Assembly (NCBI GenBank): GCA_959600045.1
Contig: CAUGKJ010000040.1
Coordinates: 1-7,600 of the forward strand
DNA length: 7,600 nt
Source: an uncultured Haemophilus sp.
GTDB lineage: Bacteria > Pseudomonadota > Gammaproteobacteria > Enterobacterales > Pasteurellaceae
Direction of reading: 5' to 3'
Positions 1-5,835 of the stretch are shown piece after piece. A program made the translations under genes and the position numbers. The notes below the pieces were generated by a model, which searched no databases, had not been told where the DNA came from, and saw only the letters and a program-made list of their open reading frames with translations. Each line of letters begins with the position of its first letter. The first letter of the stretch is position 1.

Positions 1-1044
1 GCGGATGATAATCTCACCCAATTGGATACGCATCCTGTTGGCACGGGCCCTTATCAAGTGAAAGATTACGTTTATAACCAATATGTTCGCTTGGTACGCA
101 ATGAGGACTATTGGAAAAAAGAAGCCAAAATTAAAAATATCATCGTGGATCTTTCTACGGATCGTACAGGGCGTTTAATTAAATTCTTTAACAATGAATG
201 CCAAATTGCCTCTTATCCTGAAGTTAGCCAACTCGGTTTGTTAAGCGAAAAGGACGACCGTTATTATCTGCAATCTACGGATGGAATGAACTTGGCTTAT
301 TTGGCTTTCAATTTCCAAAAGCCATTAATGCAGGATAAAACCATTCGCCAAGCCATTTCAAAAAGCTTAAACCGTTTTAGAATTGTGCGAAATATTTACC
401 ATAACACAGCAACGGTGGCGAATAACATTATTCCTGAGATTTCTTGGGCTTCTGCAATTAATACGCCTGATTTTCCTTATGATTACCAGCCAGCTGAAGC
501 AGAGAAAGCATTACGCGATAAAAAACTCACGTTAAATATGTGGGTAATGAATGAAGAACAAGTGTATAACCCTGCCCCAATTAAAATGGCGGAGCTCATT
601 AAATGGGATTTAGCCAAAGCCGGCGTGGATGTTAAAGTGCGGTCAGTCACACGGACATATTTAATCGAACAATTACGCAAAGGCACAGAAGATTACGATT
701 TAATCTTAACGGGTTGGCTTGCTGGAAACCTTGATCCTGACGGTTTTATGCGTCCGATTTTAAGTTGTGATACGCAAAATGAAATCACGAATTTATCAAA
801 TTGGTGTAATCCTGAATTTGATAAGATGATGAATCGTGCACTGGCGACCAATCATTTATATGAGCGCTCTAAAGCATATAACAATGCACAAGACCTCATC
901 TTAAACGAATTGCCTATTGTGCCAATTGCAAACGTCAAACGACTTTTGGTCGCCCGCGGCAATGTTAAAGGAATTGAGATGACCCCATTTGGTAGCATTA
1001 ATTTTTCTACCTTGTATTTTATGAAAAATAAGGAGAATAAATAA
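1..1044 (+). CDS. sapA: SapA, periplasmic solute-binding protein of the Sap ABC transporter (C-terminal part, 5' end off window)
   Basis: The reading frame is open from base 1, so the gene starts upstream; the TTG at 22 is an internal leucine, not a start. The visible 347 residues match the C-terminal two thirds of E. coli SapA (about 547 aa, recalled) from the GTGPYQV block to the end. Shared landmarks include GMN-AYLAFN, the PEISWA block, LILTGWL, the DPDGFMRPILSC block, NLSNWC and ELPIVPIA. This is the family 5 (DppA/OppA-like) extracellular binding-protein fold. The cysteines in NNEC, LSC and NWC are conserved with E. coli and may form disulfides in the periplasm. The signal peptide is off the window. 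Known role of the family: SapA captures ligands (antimicrobial peptides and haem in Haemophilus) and passes them to SapBC. The stop TAA overlaps the sapB start in TAATG, so the two are probably translationally coupled. Identity is secure; the exact substrate is not shown by the sequence. Confidence 0.95.
   Translation, partial: ADDNLTQLDTHPVGTGPYQVKDYVYNQYVRLVRNEDYWKKEAKIKNIIVDLSTDRTGRLIKFFNNECQIASYPEVSQLGLLSEKDDRYYLQSTDGMNLAYLAFNFQKPLMQDKTIRQAISKSLNRFRIVRNIYHNTATVANNIIPEISWASAINTPDFPYDYQPAEAEKALRDKKLTLNMWVMNEEQVYNPAPIKMAELIKWDLAKAGVDVKVRSVTRTYLIEQLRKGTEDYDLILTGWLAGNLDPDGFMRPILSCDTQNEITNLSNWCNPEFDKMMNRALATNHLYERSKAYNNAQDLILNELPIVPIANVKRLLVARGNVKGIEMTPFGSINFSTLYFMKNKENK
635..643 (+). other. 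DNA uptake signal sequence core (in sapA)
   Basis: Exact AAGTGCGGT, the core recognised during natural transformation of Haemophilus and relatives. The following bases are not the usual AT-rich tail, so it may be a weaker site. Confidence 0.8.
1030..1035 (+). promoter_or_regulatory. Ribosome binding site for sapB
   Basis: AAGGAG lies inside the last codons of sapA, 8 nt before the sapB ATG at 1044. It is a near-perfect Shine-Dalgarno and supports the ATG that overlaps the sapA stop. Confidence 0.8.
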
Positions 1045-2009
1045 TGCTCGTTTCAGCGATCCGTCATGTGATTTGGGTAAGCATTTTATTATTGATTTTA
1101 TCCGTATTAAGTTTTGTGATTTTAATGCGAGATCCGCTCAACGCCGATCTTGTCACAAATAACATTTATAGTACTTATTATCATTACCTTGCATCATTGT
1201 TACAGGGTGATTTAGGAATTACCTATAACGGCGGAGAATCCTTAAAAGATTTAATTTTTACGGTATTACCACCCACATTAGAACTCTGTTTTACTGCGCT
1301 CTTATTAGCTTGTATCTTAGGTATTCCTCTCGGTGTATTAAGTGCGGTCTATAATCAACGTGTTTTTTCACGTTCATTGCAGAGTATATCCAATGTTGGT
1401 TTGTCTATTCCAATTTTCTGGTTTGCACCAATTTTGCTTTATGTAGCAGCGATTCACAGCTGGGAGATCGCAGCCATTGGGCAATATAATTTACTGTATG
1501 AAATCAAACCCATCACGGGCTTCCCTATTATTGATGTGTGGTTTGTGGATGTGCCTTACCGAACTAAAATCGTACAAAATGTTTTACAACATCTAGCCTT
1601 GCCTACATTAGTGCTTTGTATTCAGCCGACCATGGAATTTATCCGCATCATTCAGCAACGAGCTGATTACTTACTTCAACAAGAATATGCGAAAGCAGCA
1701 GCAACACGTGGCTGGTCAAAATGGGCGATTTTAAGACGTTATGTTTTCCGCAATACTTTTCCATTATTGATTCCACAACTTACACGTGTATTTACCTTAG
1801 TATTAACACAATGTATGTTGGTTGAGACGGTATTAGGATGGTCAGGAATTGGACATTGGTTGATTGATGCTGTAACCCAACAAGATTACAACAGTATTTC
1901 TGCTGGTGTCGTGGTAATTGGTATTTGTATCATTATTATTGATACGTTCGCCAAGTTGCTCATGTTTGTGTTAGATCCATTGAATAAGAAGGGCTGGTAT
2001 GCAAGATAG
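1044..2009 (+). CDS. sapB: SapB, inner-membrane permease subunit of the Sap ABC transporter
   Basis: The 321-residue protein has the same length as E. coli SapB and is a DppB/OppB-type permease. Hydrophobic stretches suitable for membrane helices lie near residues 8-28, 80-103, 115-138, 180-197, 243-265 and 285-310. The cytoplasmic EAA loop that contacts the ATPases is seen at about 214-240 (EYAKAAATRGWSKWAILRRY, with the conserved Gly at 223). The N-terminal half includes the LLQGDLGITY block found in this permease family. The chosen ATG overlaps the sapA stop and is preceded by AAGGAG. The end of the gene overlaps sapC by 11 nt. SapB and SapC together should form the transmembrane channel that receives substrate from SapA. 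An exact uptake-signal core lies inside the gene at 1340-1348. No defect is visible. Confidence 0.96.
   Translation: MLVSAIRHVIWVSILLLILSVLSFVILMRDPLNADLVTNNIYSTYYHYLASLLQGDLGITYNGGESLKDLIFTVLPPTLELCFTALLLACILGIPLGVLSAVYNQRVFSRSLQSISNVGLSIPIFWFAPILLYVAAIHSWEIAAIGQYNLLYEIKPITGFPIIDVWFVDVPYRTKIVQNVLQHLALPTLVLCIQPTMEFIRIIQQRADYLLQQEYAKAAATRGWSKWAILRRYVFRNTFPLLIPQLTRVFTLVLTQCMLVETVLGWSGIGHWLIDAVTQQDYNSISAGVVVIGICIIIIDTFAKLLMFVLDPLNKKGWYAR
1340..1348 (+). other. DNA uptake signal sequence core (in sapB)
   Basis: Exact AAGTGCGGT inside the sapB coding region, followed by a partly AT-rich tail. It encodes part of the LSAVYN stretch after the second predicted helix. Confidence 0.85.
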
Positions 2010-2886
2010 AGAACCTGATGAATTTCGCGAAAGCACCTCCTTCTTTCAGATTTGGTTGCTTTTCCGTCAGAATCGCGTGGCATTATTCTGTTTCTATTTA
2101 TTTTGTCTTCTGATTTTGACCGCACTTTTTCCTAAACTCATTATGCCTTATAGTGAAAGCATGGAGTTTGTCGGAGAAGAACTCATGCCGCCATCTTGGG
2201 TAGAAAAAGGTCGTATTGCTTTTTTCTTTGGTACCGATGATCTTGGTCGTGATGTACTCAGTCGATTAATTATGGGCACACAATATACCCTCGGTTCCTC
2301 TCTTTTAGTGGTCATTGCTGTGGCAATTATTGGCGGCGCATTAGGTATTCTTGCTGGTATGTCAGAAGGGATTAAATCCCGTTTCTTAGGTCATATTTTT
2401 GATGCGTTTTTATCTATCCCCATTTTGCTGATTGCCATTATCATTTCTACATTAATGGAACCGAGCTTAATGAATGCCATGTTTGCCACTCTATTGGCTA
2501 TTTTGCCGTATTTTGTACATGCCATTTATCAAGCAATTCAGCAAGAGCTAAAGAAAGACTACGTACTCTTACTGAAATTAGATGGTATTTCAAACTGGGA
2601 ATTATTAAAAACTACAATCTTGCCGAATATTAGTGTCGTCTATACGCAAGAAATTTCTCGAGCATTTGTGGTCGCTATTTTAGATATTACGGCTCTCAGC
2701 TTTATTTCTCTAGGTGCACAACGTCCAATGCCAGAATGGGGCGCAATGATTAAAGATTCGTTAGAGCTGATTTATCTTGCCCCTTGGACAGTTTTATTAC
2801 CGGGCTTTGCTATTATTTTCACCATTTTATTAAGCATTATTTTTACTAACGGATTATGTAAAGCAATCAATAAATATTACGAGTAA
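1999..2886 (+). CDS. sapC: SapC, inner-membrane permease subunit of the Sap ABC transporter
   Basis: The 295-residue protein (E. coli SapC is 296 aa, recalled) is a DppC/OppC-type permease. After a cytoplasmic N-terminus there is a first membrane helix near residues 27-48. It is followed by the family block GTDDLGRDVLSRL at 78-90, helices near 97-120, 134-152 and 157-177, the EAA loop at about 187-211 (DYVLLLKLDGISNWELLK) and the LGAQRPMPEWGAM block at 238-250 before the last helix. All of these align with E. coli SapC. The start ATG lies inside the end of sapB, with AAGAAGGG at 1986-1993 as ribosome binding site, 5 nt upstream. The overlap implies coupled translation, which helps give a 1:1 SapB:SapC ratio. 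An uptake-signal core on the minus strand lies at 2119-2127. No defect is visible. Confidence 0.96.
   Translation: MQDREPDEFRESTSFFQIWLLFRQNRVALFCFYLFCLLILTALFPKLIMPYSESMEFVGEELMPPSWVEKGRIAFFFGTDDLGRDVLSRLIMGTQYTLGSSLLVVIAVAIIGGALGILAGMSEGIKSRFLGHIFDAFLSIPILLIAIIISTLMEPSLMNAMFATLLAILPYFVHAIYQAIQQELKKDYVLLLKLDGISNWELLKTTILPNISVVYTQEISRAFVVAILDITALSFISLGAQRPMPEWGAMIKDSLELIYLAPWTVLLPGFAIIFTILLSIIFTNGLCKAINKYYE
2119..2127 (-). other. DNA uptake signal sequence core (in sapC, minus strand)
   Basis: ACCGCACTT on the + strand reads AAGTGCGGT on the minus strand. It is followed there by CAAAATCAGAAG, close to the extended Haemophilus signal with an AT-rich tail. It lies in the first membrane helix of SapC. 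Confidence 0.88.
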
Positions 2887-3204
2887 CCCATGGCGCTGTT
2901 AGATATTCGCAATCTTAATATTGAAATTCAAACACCAAACGGTCGCATGAAAATTGTGGACGGCGTCAATCTTTCGCTTAATGAAGGGGAAATTCTAGGA
3001 CTCGTTGGTGAATCGGGTTCCGGTAAAAGTTTAATTGCTAAAGTAATCAGTAATTCCATTAAAGATAACTGGATTGTCACGGCTGACCGTTTTCGTTTTA
3101 ATGATGTTGAATTGCTTAAACTGACACCAAATCAACGTCGAAAAATCGTTGGAAAAGAAATTTCAATGATCTTCCAAAACCCATTAAGTTGCCTTGATCC
3201 AAGC

Positions 3205-3210
3205 CGAAAA
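3205..3210 (+). other. Frameshift site in sapD (CGA AAA; one A fewer than expected)
   Basis: In the first sapD frame, codons 106-107 read CGA AAA followed by TTG. If the A run were five instead of four bases, the next codons would read ATT GGT AAA CAG, giving the family sequence IGKQ (E. coli has VGRQ here). The break is therefore placed within a few bases, most simply as loss of one A from 3207-3210. CGA followed by a lysine codon also resembles the CGA-AAG hexamer known to support -1 ribosomal frameshifting in IS1222 and Bacillus cdd. I see no upstream stimulating Shine-Dalgarno, so recoding is only a possibility. Confidence 0.85.
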
Positions 3211-3930
3211 TTGGTAAACAGCTTATCCAAAGTATTCCAAACTGGACCTTTAAAGGCCGTTGGTGGCAGTGGTTTGGTTGGAAAAAACGTCGTGCGATTG
3301 AATTACTGCACCGCGTAGGGATTAAAGATCACCAAGATATTATGGCGAGTTATCCAAATGAGCTCACTGAAGGTGAAGGACAAAAAGTGATGATTGCCGT
3401 AGCAGTGGCGAATCAACCTCGATTATTAATTGCGGATGAACCCACTAATTCTTTGGAGTCCATTACGGCATTGCAAATTTTCCGCTTGCTTTCAAGTATG
3501 AATCAAAACCAAGGCACAACAATTTTATTAGCCAGTAACGATCTTAAAAGTATCAGTGAATGGTGTGATAGCATTTCCGTTCTTTATTGTGGGCAAAATA
3601 CAGAGTCTGGGCCGACCGACCAAATATTAGAAATGCCTCATCATCCTTATACGCAAGCATTGCTTTACTCTGTTCCCGATTTTAGTCGCCCCTTAGGTTT
3701 TAAAAGCAAATTAGGCACATTAGAAGGGACTGTGCCGATTTTAGAACAAATGCCGATTGGTTGTCGTTTAGGACCTCGCTGCCCTTTTGCTCAGCGTGAA
3801 TGTATTCAAAAGCCAAGCCGATATCGCATTAAACAGCATGAATTTTCCTGCCATCATCCGATTAATCTTCGAGAACGGCAGTTTAAGGATAAAATTGCAA
3901 CTTCACCGCTTACGCTCAATACCGAATCAA

Positions 3931-3935
3931 AAGGA
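3931..3935 (+). promoter_or_regulatory. Ribosome binding site for sapF
   Basis: AAGGA, extended by A's on both sides, sits 8 nt before the sapF ATG at 3944 and inside the end of sapD. It supports the ATG that overlaps the sapD stop as TAATG. It may also let sapF be translated when sapD translation ends early. Confidence 0.75.
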
Positions 3936-3943
3936 AACGAATA

Positions 3944-4747
3944 ATGCCATTATTACAAGTGGAAAATCTCAGTAAAACCTTTGATGAACCCGCAAAACTT
4001 TTTGGTTTCGAGCAGTTTTATGCGGTAAAAGACGTCAGCTTTACGCTTAACCGTAAAGAAACCCTTGCGATTATCGGTAAAAATGGTTCGGGTAAATCGA
4101 CCTTAGTAAAAATGATCGCAGGGATAACTCCCCCTGCTTCAGGAAAAATCTTATTTAATGATTTACCATTACAATTCGAAGATTTTCACTATCGCGCACA
4201 GCATATTCGAATGGTTTTCCAAGATGCGAATTCAGCGTTTAACCCGCGTTTAAATATTGGACAAGCCTTAGATGCACCACTACGATTAATTACCGATTGG
4301 GATGAAGAGACTCGCAATGAAAAGATCTTTGAAACGCTCTCATTGGTAGGGCTTTATCCTGATTATACAAATCTGAAAATTAAACACCTTTCAGTCAGTC
4401 AAAAACAGCGGATCGCCCTAGCTCGTGCGCTGATTCTTCAACCTGAGATCATTATTATTGATGATGCATTGAGTACATTAGATGCCTCTGTGCGTATTCA
4501 ATTGCTTAATCTGATTTTAGATTTACAAGAACATTTAGGCATTTCCTATATTTATGTTGGACAAAATTTAGGCATTATCAAACATATAGCAGATCAAGTT
4601 TTGGTAATGGATGAAGGTGAAATTATCGAGTCTGGCACCCCGAGAGAGATCTTTACCAATCCTCAAAATAACATTACTCGCCTACTTGTAGAAAGTCATT
4701 TTGGTCAATTGCTTGATGAAAATGCTTGGCAAACAACGACTTCCTAA
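3944..4747 (+). CDS. sapF: SapF, ATP-binding subunit of the Sap ABC transporter
   Basis: The 267-residue protein (E. coli SapF is 268 aa, recalled) aligns along its whole length with SapF. Walker A is GKNGSGKST at 45-53 and the Q-loop glutamine is Q93 (MVFQDANS). The signature is LSVSQ at 149-153 instead of LSGGQ. Walker B is IIIIDDA with D173 and D174, so Asp replaces the usual catalytic Glu; E. coli SapF has DEA here. The H-loop reads YVGQNLG with Q207 where most ABC ATPases have His; E. coli SapF also has Gln at this place. The C-terminal end ([15 protein letters not shown]) matches the E. coli ending. It should pair with SapD under SapBC in the cytoplasm. The start overlaps the sapD stop, so coupling with sapD is likely. 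The frame is intact, and it is the last recognisable sap gene here. Confidence 0.95.
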   Translation: MPLLQVENLSKTFDEPAKLFGFEQFYAVKDVSFTLNRKETLAIIGKNGSGKSTLVKMIAGITPPASGKILFNDLPLQFEDFHYRAQHIRMVFQDANSAFNPRLNIGQALDAPLRLITDWDEETRNEKIFETLSLVGLYPDYTNLKIKHLSVSQKQRIALARALILQPEIIIIDDALSTLDASVRIQLLNLILDLQEHLGISYIYVGQNLGIIKHIADQVLVMDEGEIIESGTPREIFTNPQNNITRLLVESHFGQLLDENAWQTTTS

Positions 4748-4751
4748 TTCT

Positions 4752-4805
4752 CTGTCAAACAAGTTAGGCATAGACATCTCAAAAAAACGTCTTTAAAATT
4801 GACAG
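4752..4805. repeat. 7-bp inverted repeat flanking the predicted promoter
   Basis: CTGTCAA at 4752-4758 and TTGACAG at 4799-4805 are perfect inverted copies, 40 nt apart, on either side of most of the promoter. They could be half-sites for a regulator or simply chance. The rest of the intergenic stretch 4748-4842 shows no GC-rich hairpin with a T tract, so no intrinsic terminator for the sap operon is seen. Confidence 0.35.
4771..4799 (+). promoter_or_regulatory. Predicted sigma70-type promoter for the downstream symporter gene
   Basis: TAGACA at 4771-4776 (5 of 6 matches to TTGACA) and TAAAAT at 4794-4799 (5 of 6 matches to TATAAT) are 17 nt apart, the ideal spacing. Transcription would start near 4806 and leave a leader of about 37 nt. 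An exact TTGACA at 4799-4804 is a possible second -35, but its best -10 (TAACAA at 4822-4827) is poor and would leave almost no leader. The call rests on consensus matching only. Confidence 0.55.
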
Positions 4806-4830
4806 CTCTTTTCATTCTTTTTAACAAAAT

Positions 4831-4834
4831 AGGA
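4831..4834 (+). promoter_or_regulatory. Ribosome binding site for the symporter gene
   Basis: AGGA, continued by AAG, lies 8 nt before the ATG at 4843 and supports that start. Confidence 0.7.
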
Positions 4835-4842
4835 AAGCAACT

Positions 4843-5775
4843 ATGCAAGCGTTATTAAAACTCACTAACTTTGTGAGCAAAACTTTCGCATTATGGGCGA
4901 TTGTTTTTGCTCTTCTCGCCTTTCTCTTCCCAGAGCAATTCAAAATTTTTGCACCATACATTCCTTACCTTTTAGGTTTAGTGATGTTTGGTATGGGGAT
5001 TACCTTAACTTTTGCAGATTTCAGCGAGGTGGCTAAACATCCAAAATCTGTGTTCATTGGTGTAGCGGGTCAATTTATCATTATGCCAGCTATCGCATTT
5101 GGATTAGCAAAAGCCTTTGATTTACCTGCTGATTTAGCGGTTGGTGTGATTCTTGTGGGTTCTTGCCCGGGTGGTACATCATCAAACGTAATGACTTATT
5201 TAGCGAAAGGTAACACCGCGCTTTCTGTTGCTTGTACCACAATCTCAACCTTACTTTCACCAGTATTAACCCCTGCTATTTTCTATGTATTAGCAAGTCA
5301 ATGGTTAGATATTGATGCTGGTGCAATGTTTATGTCTGTATTAAAAATGGTGTTGTTCCCAATTTTCTTAGGTTTAGTTGTTCGTGCGCTCTTCAAAAAA
5401 CAAGTGGAGCAAGCAAGCCAAACTATGCCATTAGTGTCTGTTATTTCTATCGTTTTAATCTTGGCAGCGGTAGTAGCAGTAAGTAAGGATAAAATCGTAG
5501 AATCAGGCCTATTAATTTTCAGTGTTGTGGTTTTACATAACTGCTTAGGCTATTTAATTGGTTACTTTGCAGCAAAATTATTTAAACTTAATACTGCAGA
5601 TAGTAAAGCGGTGGCAATTGAAGTAGGCATGCAAAACTCAGGTTTAGGTGCTGCACTGGCAGCTGCTCATTTCAACCCAATTGCCGCGGTACCAAGTGCT
5701 TTATTTAGTTTCTGGCACAATGTATCAGGTCCAATTTTGGCGAATATTTTCTCCAATATCAAAAATGAAAAATAA
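4843..5775 (+). CDS. Bile acid:sodium symporter (BASS) family transporter, ASBT/PanS-like
   Basis: The 310-residue, very hydrophobic protein fits the ten-helix BASS fold. It aligns almost without gaps with the N. meningitidis ASBT homologue of known structure, as I recall its sequence, so even residue numbers agree. The sodium ligands of that protein are all present: site 1 has S114, N115, S128, T132 and E260; site 2 has Q77, E260, V261, M263 and Q264. Both discontinuous crossover helices are recognisable, at [19 protein letters not shown] (106-124) and [18 protein letters not shown] (260-277). The protein should be a sodium-coupled importer in the inner membrane. The natural substrate is uncertain: the Neisseria protein binds taurocholate and pantoate, and the Salmonella relative PanS moves ketopantoate, so a pantothenate precursor is more plausible than bile salts. 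It has its own likely promoter and a strong terminator, so it is probably monocistronic, possibly with read-through from sap. Confidence 0.93.
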   Translation: MQALLKLTNFVSKTFALWAIVFALLAFLFPEQFKIFAPYIPYLLGLVMFGMGITLTFADFSEVAKHPKSVFIGVAGQFIIMPAIAFGLAKAFDLPADLAVGVILVGSCPGGTSSNVMTYLAKGNTALSVACTTISTLLSPVLTPAIFYVLASQWLDIDAGAMFMSVLKMVLFPIFLGLVVRALFKKQVEQASQTMPLVSVISIVLILAAVVAVSKDKIVESGLLIFSVVVLHNCLGYLIGYFAAKLFKLNTADSKAVAIEVGMQNSGLGAALAAAHFNPIAAVPSALFSFWHNVSGPILANIFSNIKNEK

Positions 5776-5793
5776 ACTAATTGGATAAAAAAT

Positions 5794-5823
5794 AAGGGCG
5801 GAAATTACATTCCGCCCTTTTTT
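5794..5823. terminator. Intrinsic, probably bidirectional terminator between the symporter gene and sppA
   Basis: AAGGGCGGAA (5794-5803) and TTCCGCCCTT (5810-5819) form a perfect 10-bp stem with a 6-nt loop. A run of six T's at 5818-5823 follows on the + strand. On the minus strand the stem is followed by TTATTTTTT (complement of 5785-5793), so it can also end sppA transcripts. It lies 18 nt after the symporter stop and 12 nt beyond the sppA stop, between convergent genes, which is the expected place. Confidence 0.92.
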
Positions 5824-5835
5824 ATACTTTACGAA

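Larger units (their letters stand above)
2890..3944 (+). pseudogene. sapD: SapD, ATP-binding subunit of the Sap transporter, interrupted by a -1 frameshift
   Basis: Two frames together make one SapD. The first (2890-3318) carries Walker A GESGSGKS (residues 40-47) and the Q-loop (Q96), then leaves the family alignment after codon 106 and stops at TAG 3316-3318. The homologous sequence resumes at about 3210 in the frame one base back ([20 protein letters not shown]). It runs to TAA 3942-3944 and carries signature LTEGE (159-163), Walker B LLIADEP (179-185), SNDL at the H-loop (N217) and the peptide-transporter C-terminal domain. That domain has four cysteines at C292, C298, C305 and C321 (C-x5-C-x6-C-x15-C). 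Adding one A restores 351 residues that align with E. coli SapD (330 aa) without gaps up to C321; about 20 extra residues form the tail. The start ATG is 3 nt after sapC with no clear Shine-Dalgarno. An internal ATG at 3342 could give only a 200-aa piece without Walker A. Possible causes are true mutation, sequencing error or recoding. Confidence 0.9.

Noticed and set aside
483..686. 67-codon open frame on the minus strand inside sapA
   Set aside because: It lies antisense to a well-conserved SapA region, has no family resemblance and no ribosome binding site I could see.
1886..2125. 79-codon open frame on the minus strand across the sapB/sapC junction
   Set aside because: Both sense-strand genes are clearly real here and the antisense protein shows no recognisable motif.
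3207..3210. A run in sapD as a phase-variable homopolymer
   Set aside because: Four or five A's are too short for the slipped-strand switching known in Haemophilus, which uses long tracts or tetranucleotide repeats.
3342..3944. Independent gene starting at ATG 3342
   Set aside because: The homology to SapD continues upstream of this ATG in the same frame to about 3210 and there is no ribosome binding site; it is the rest of sapD.
3787..3975. 62-codon + strand frame across the end of sapD
   Set aside because: It is out of frame with the conserved SapD C-terminal domain and sapF; a shadow of those genes.
4772..4792. Hairpin AGAC...GTCT as a terminator for the sap operon
   Set aside because: The stem is only 4 bp, with a large A-rich loop and only three T's after it; far too weak.
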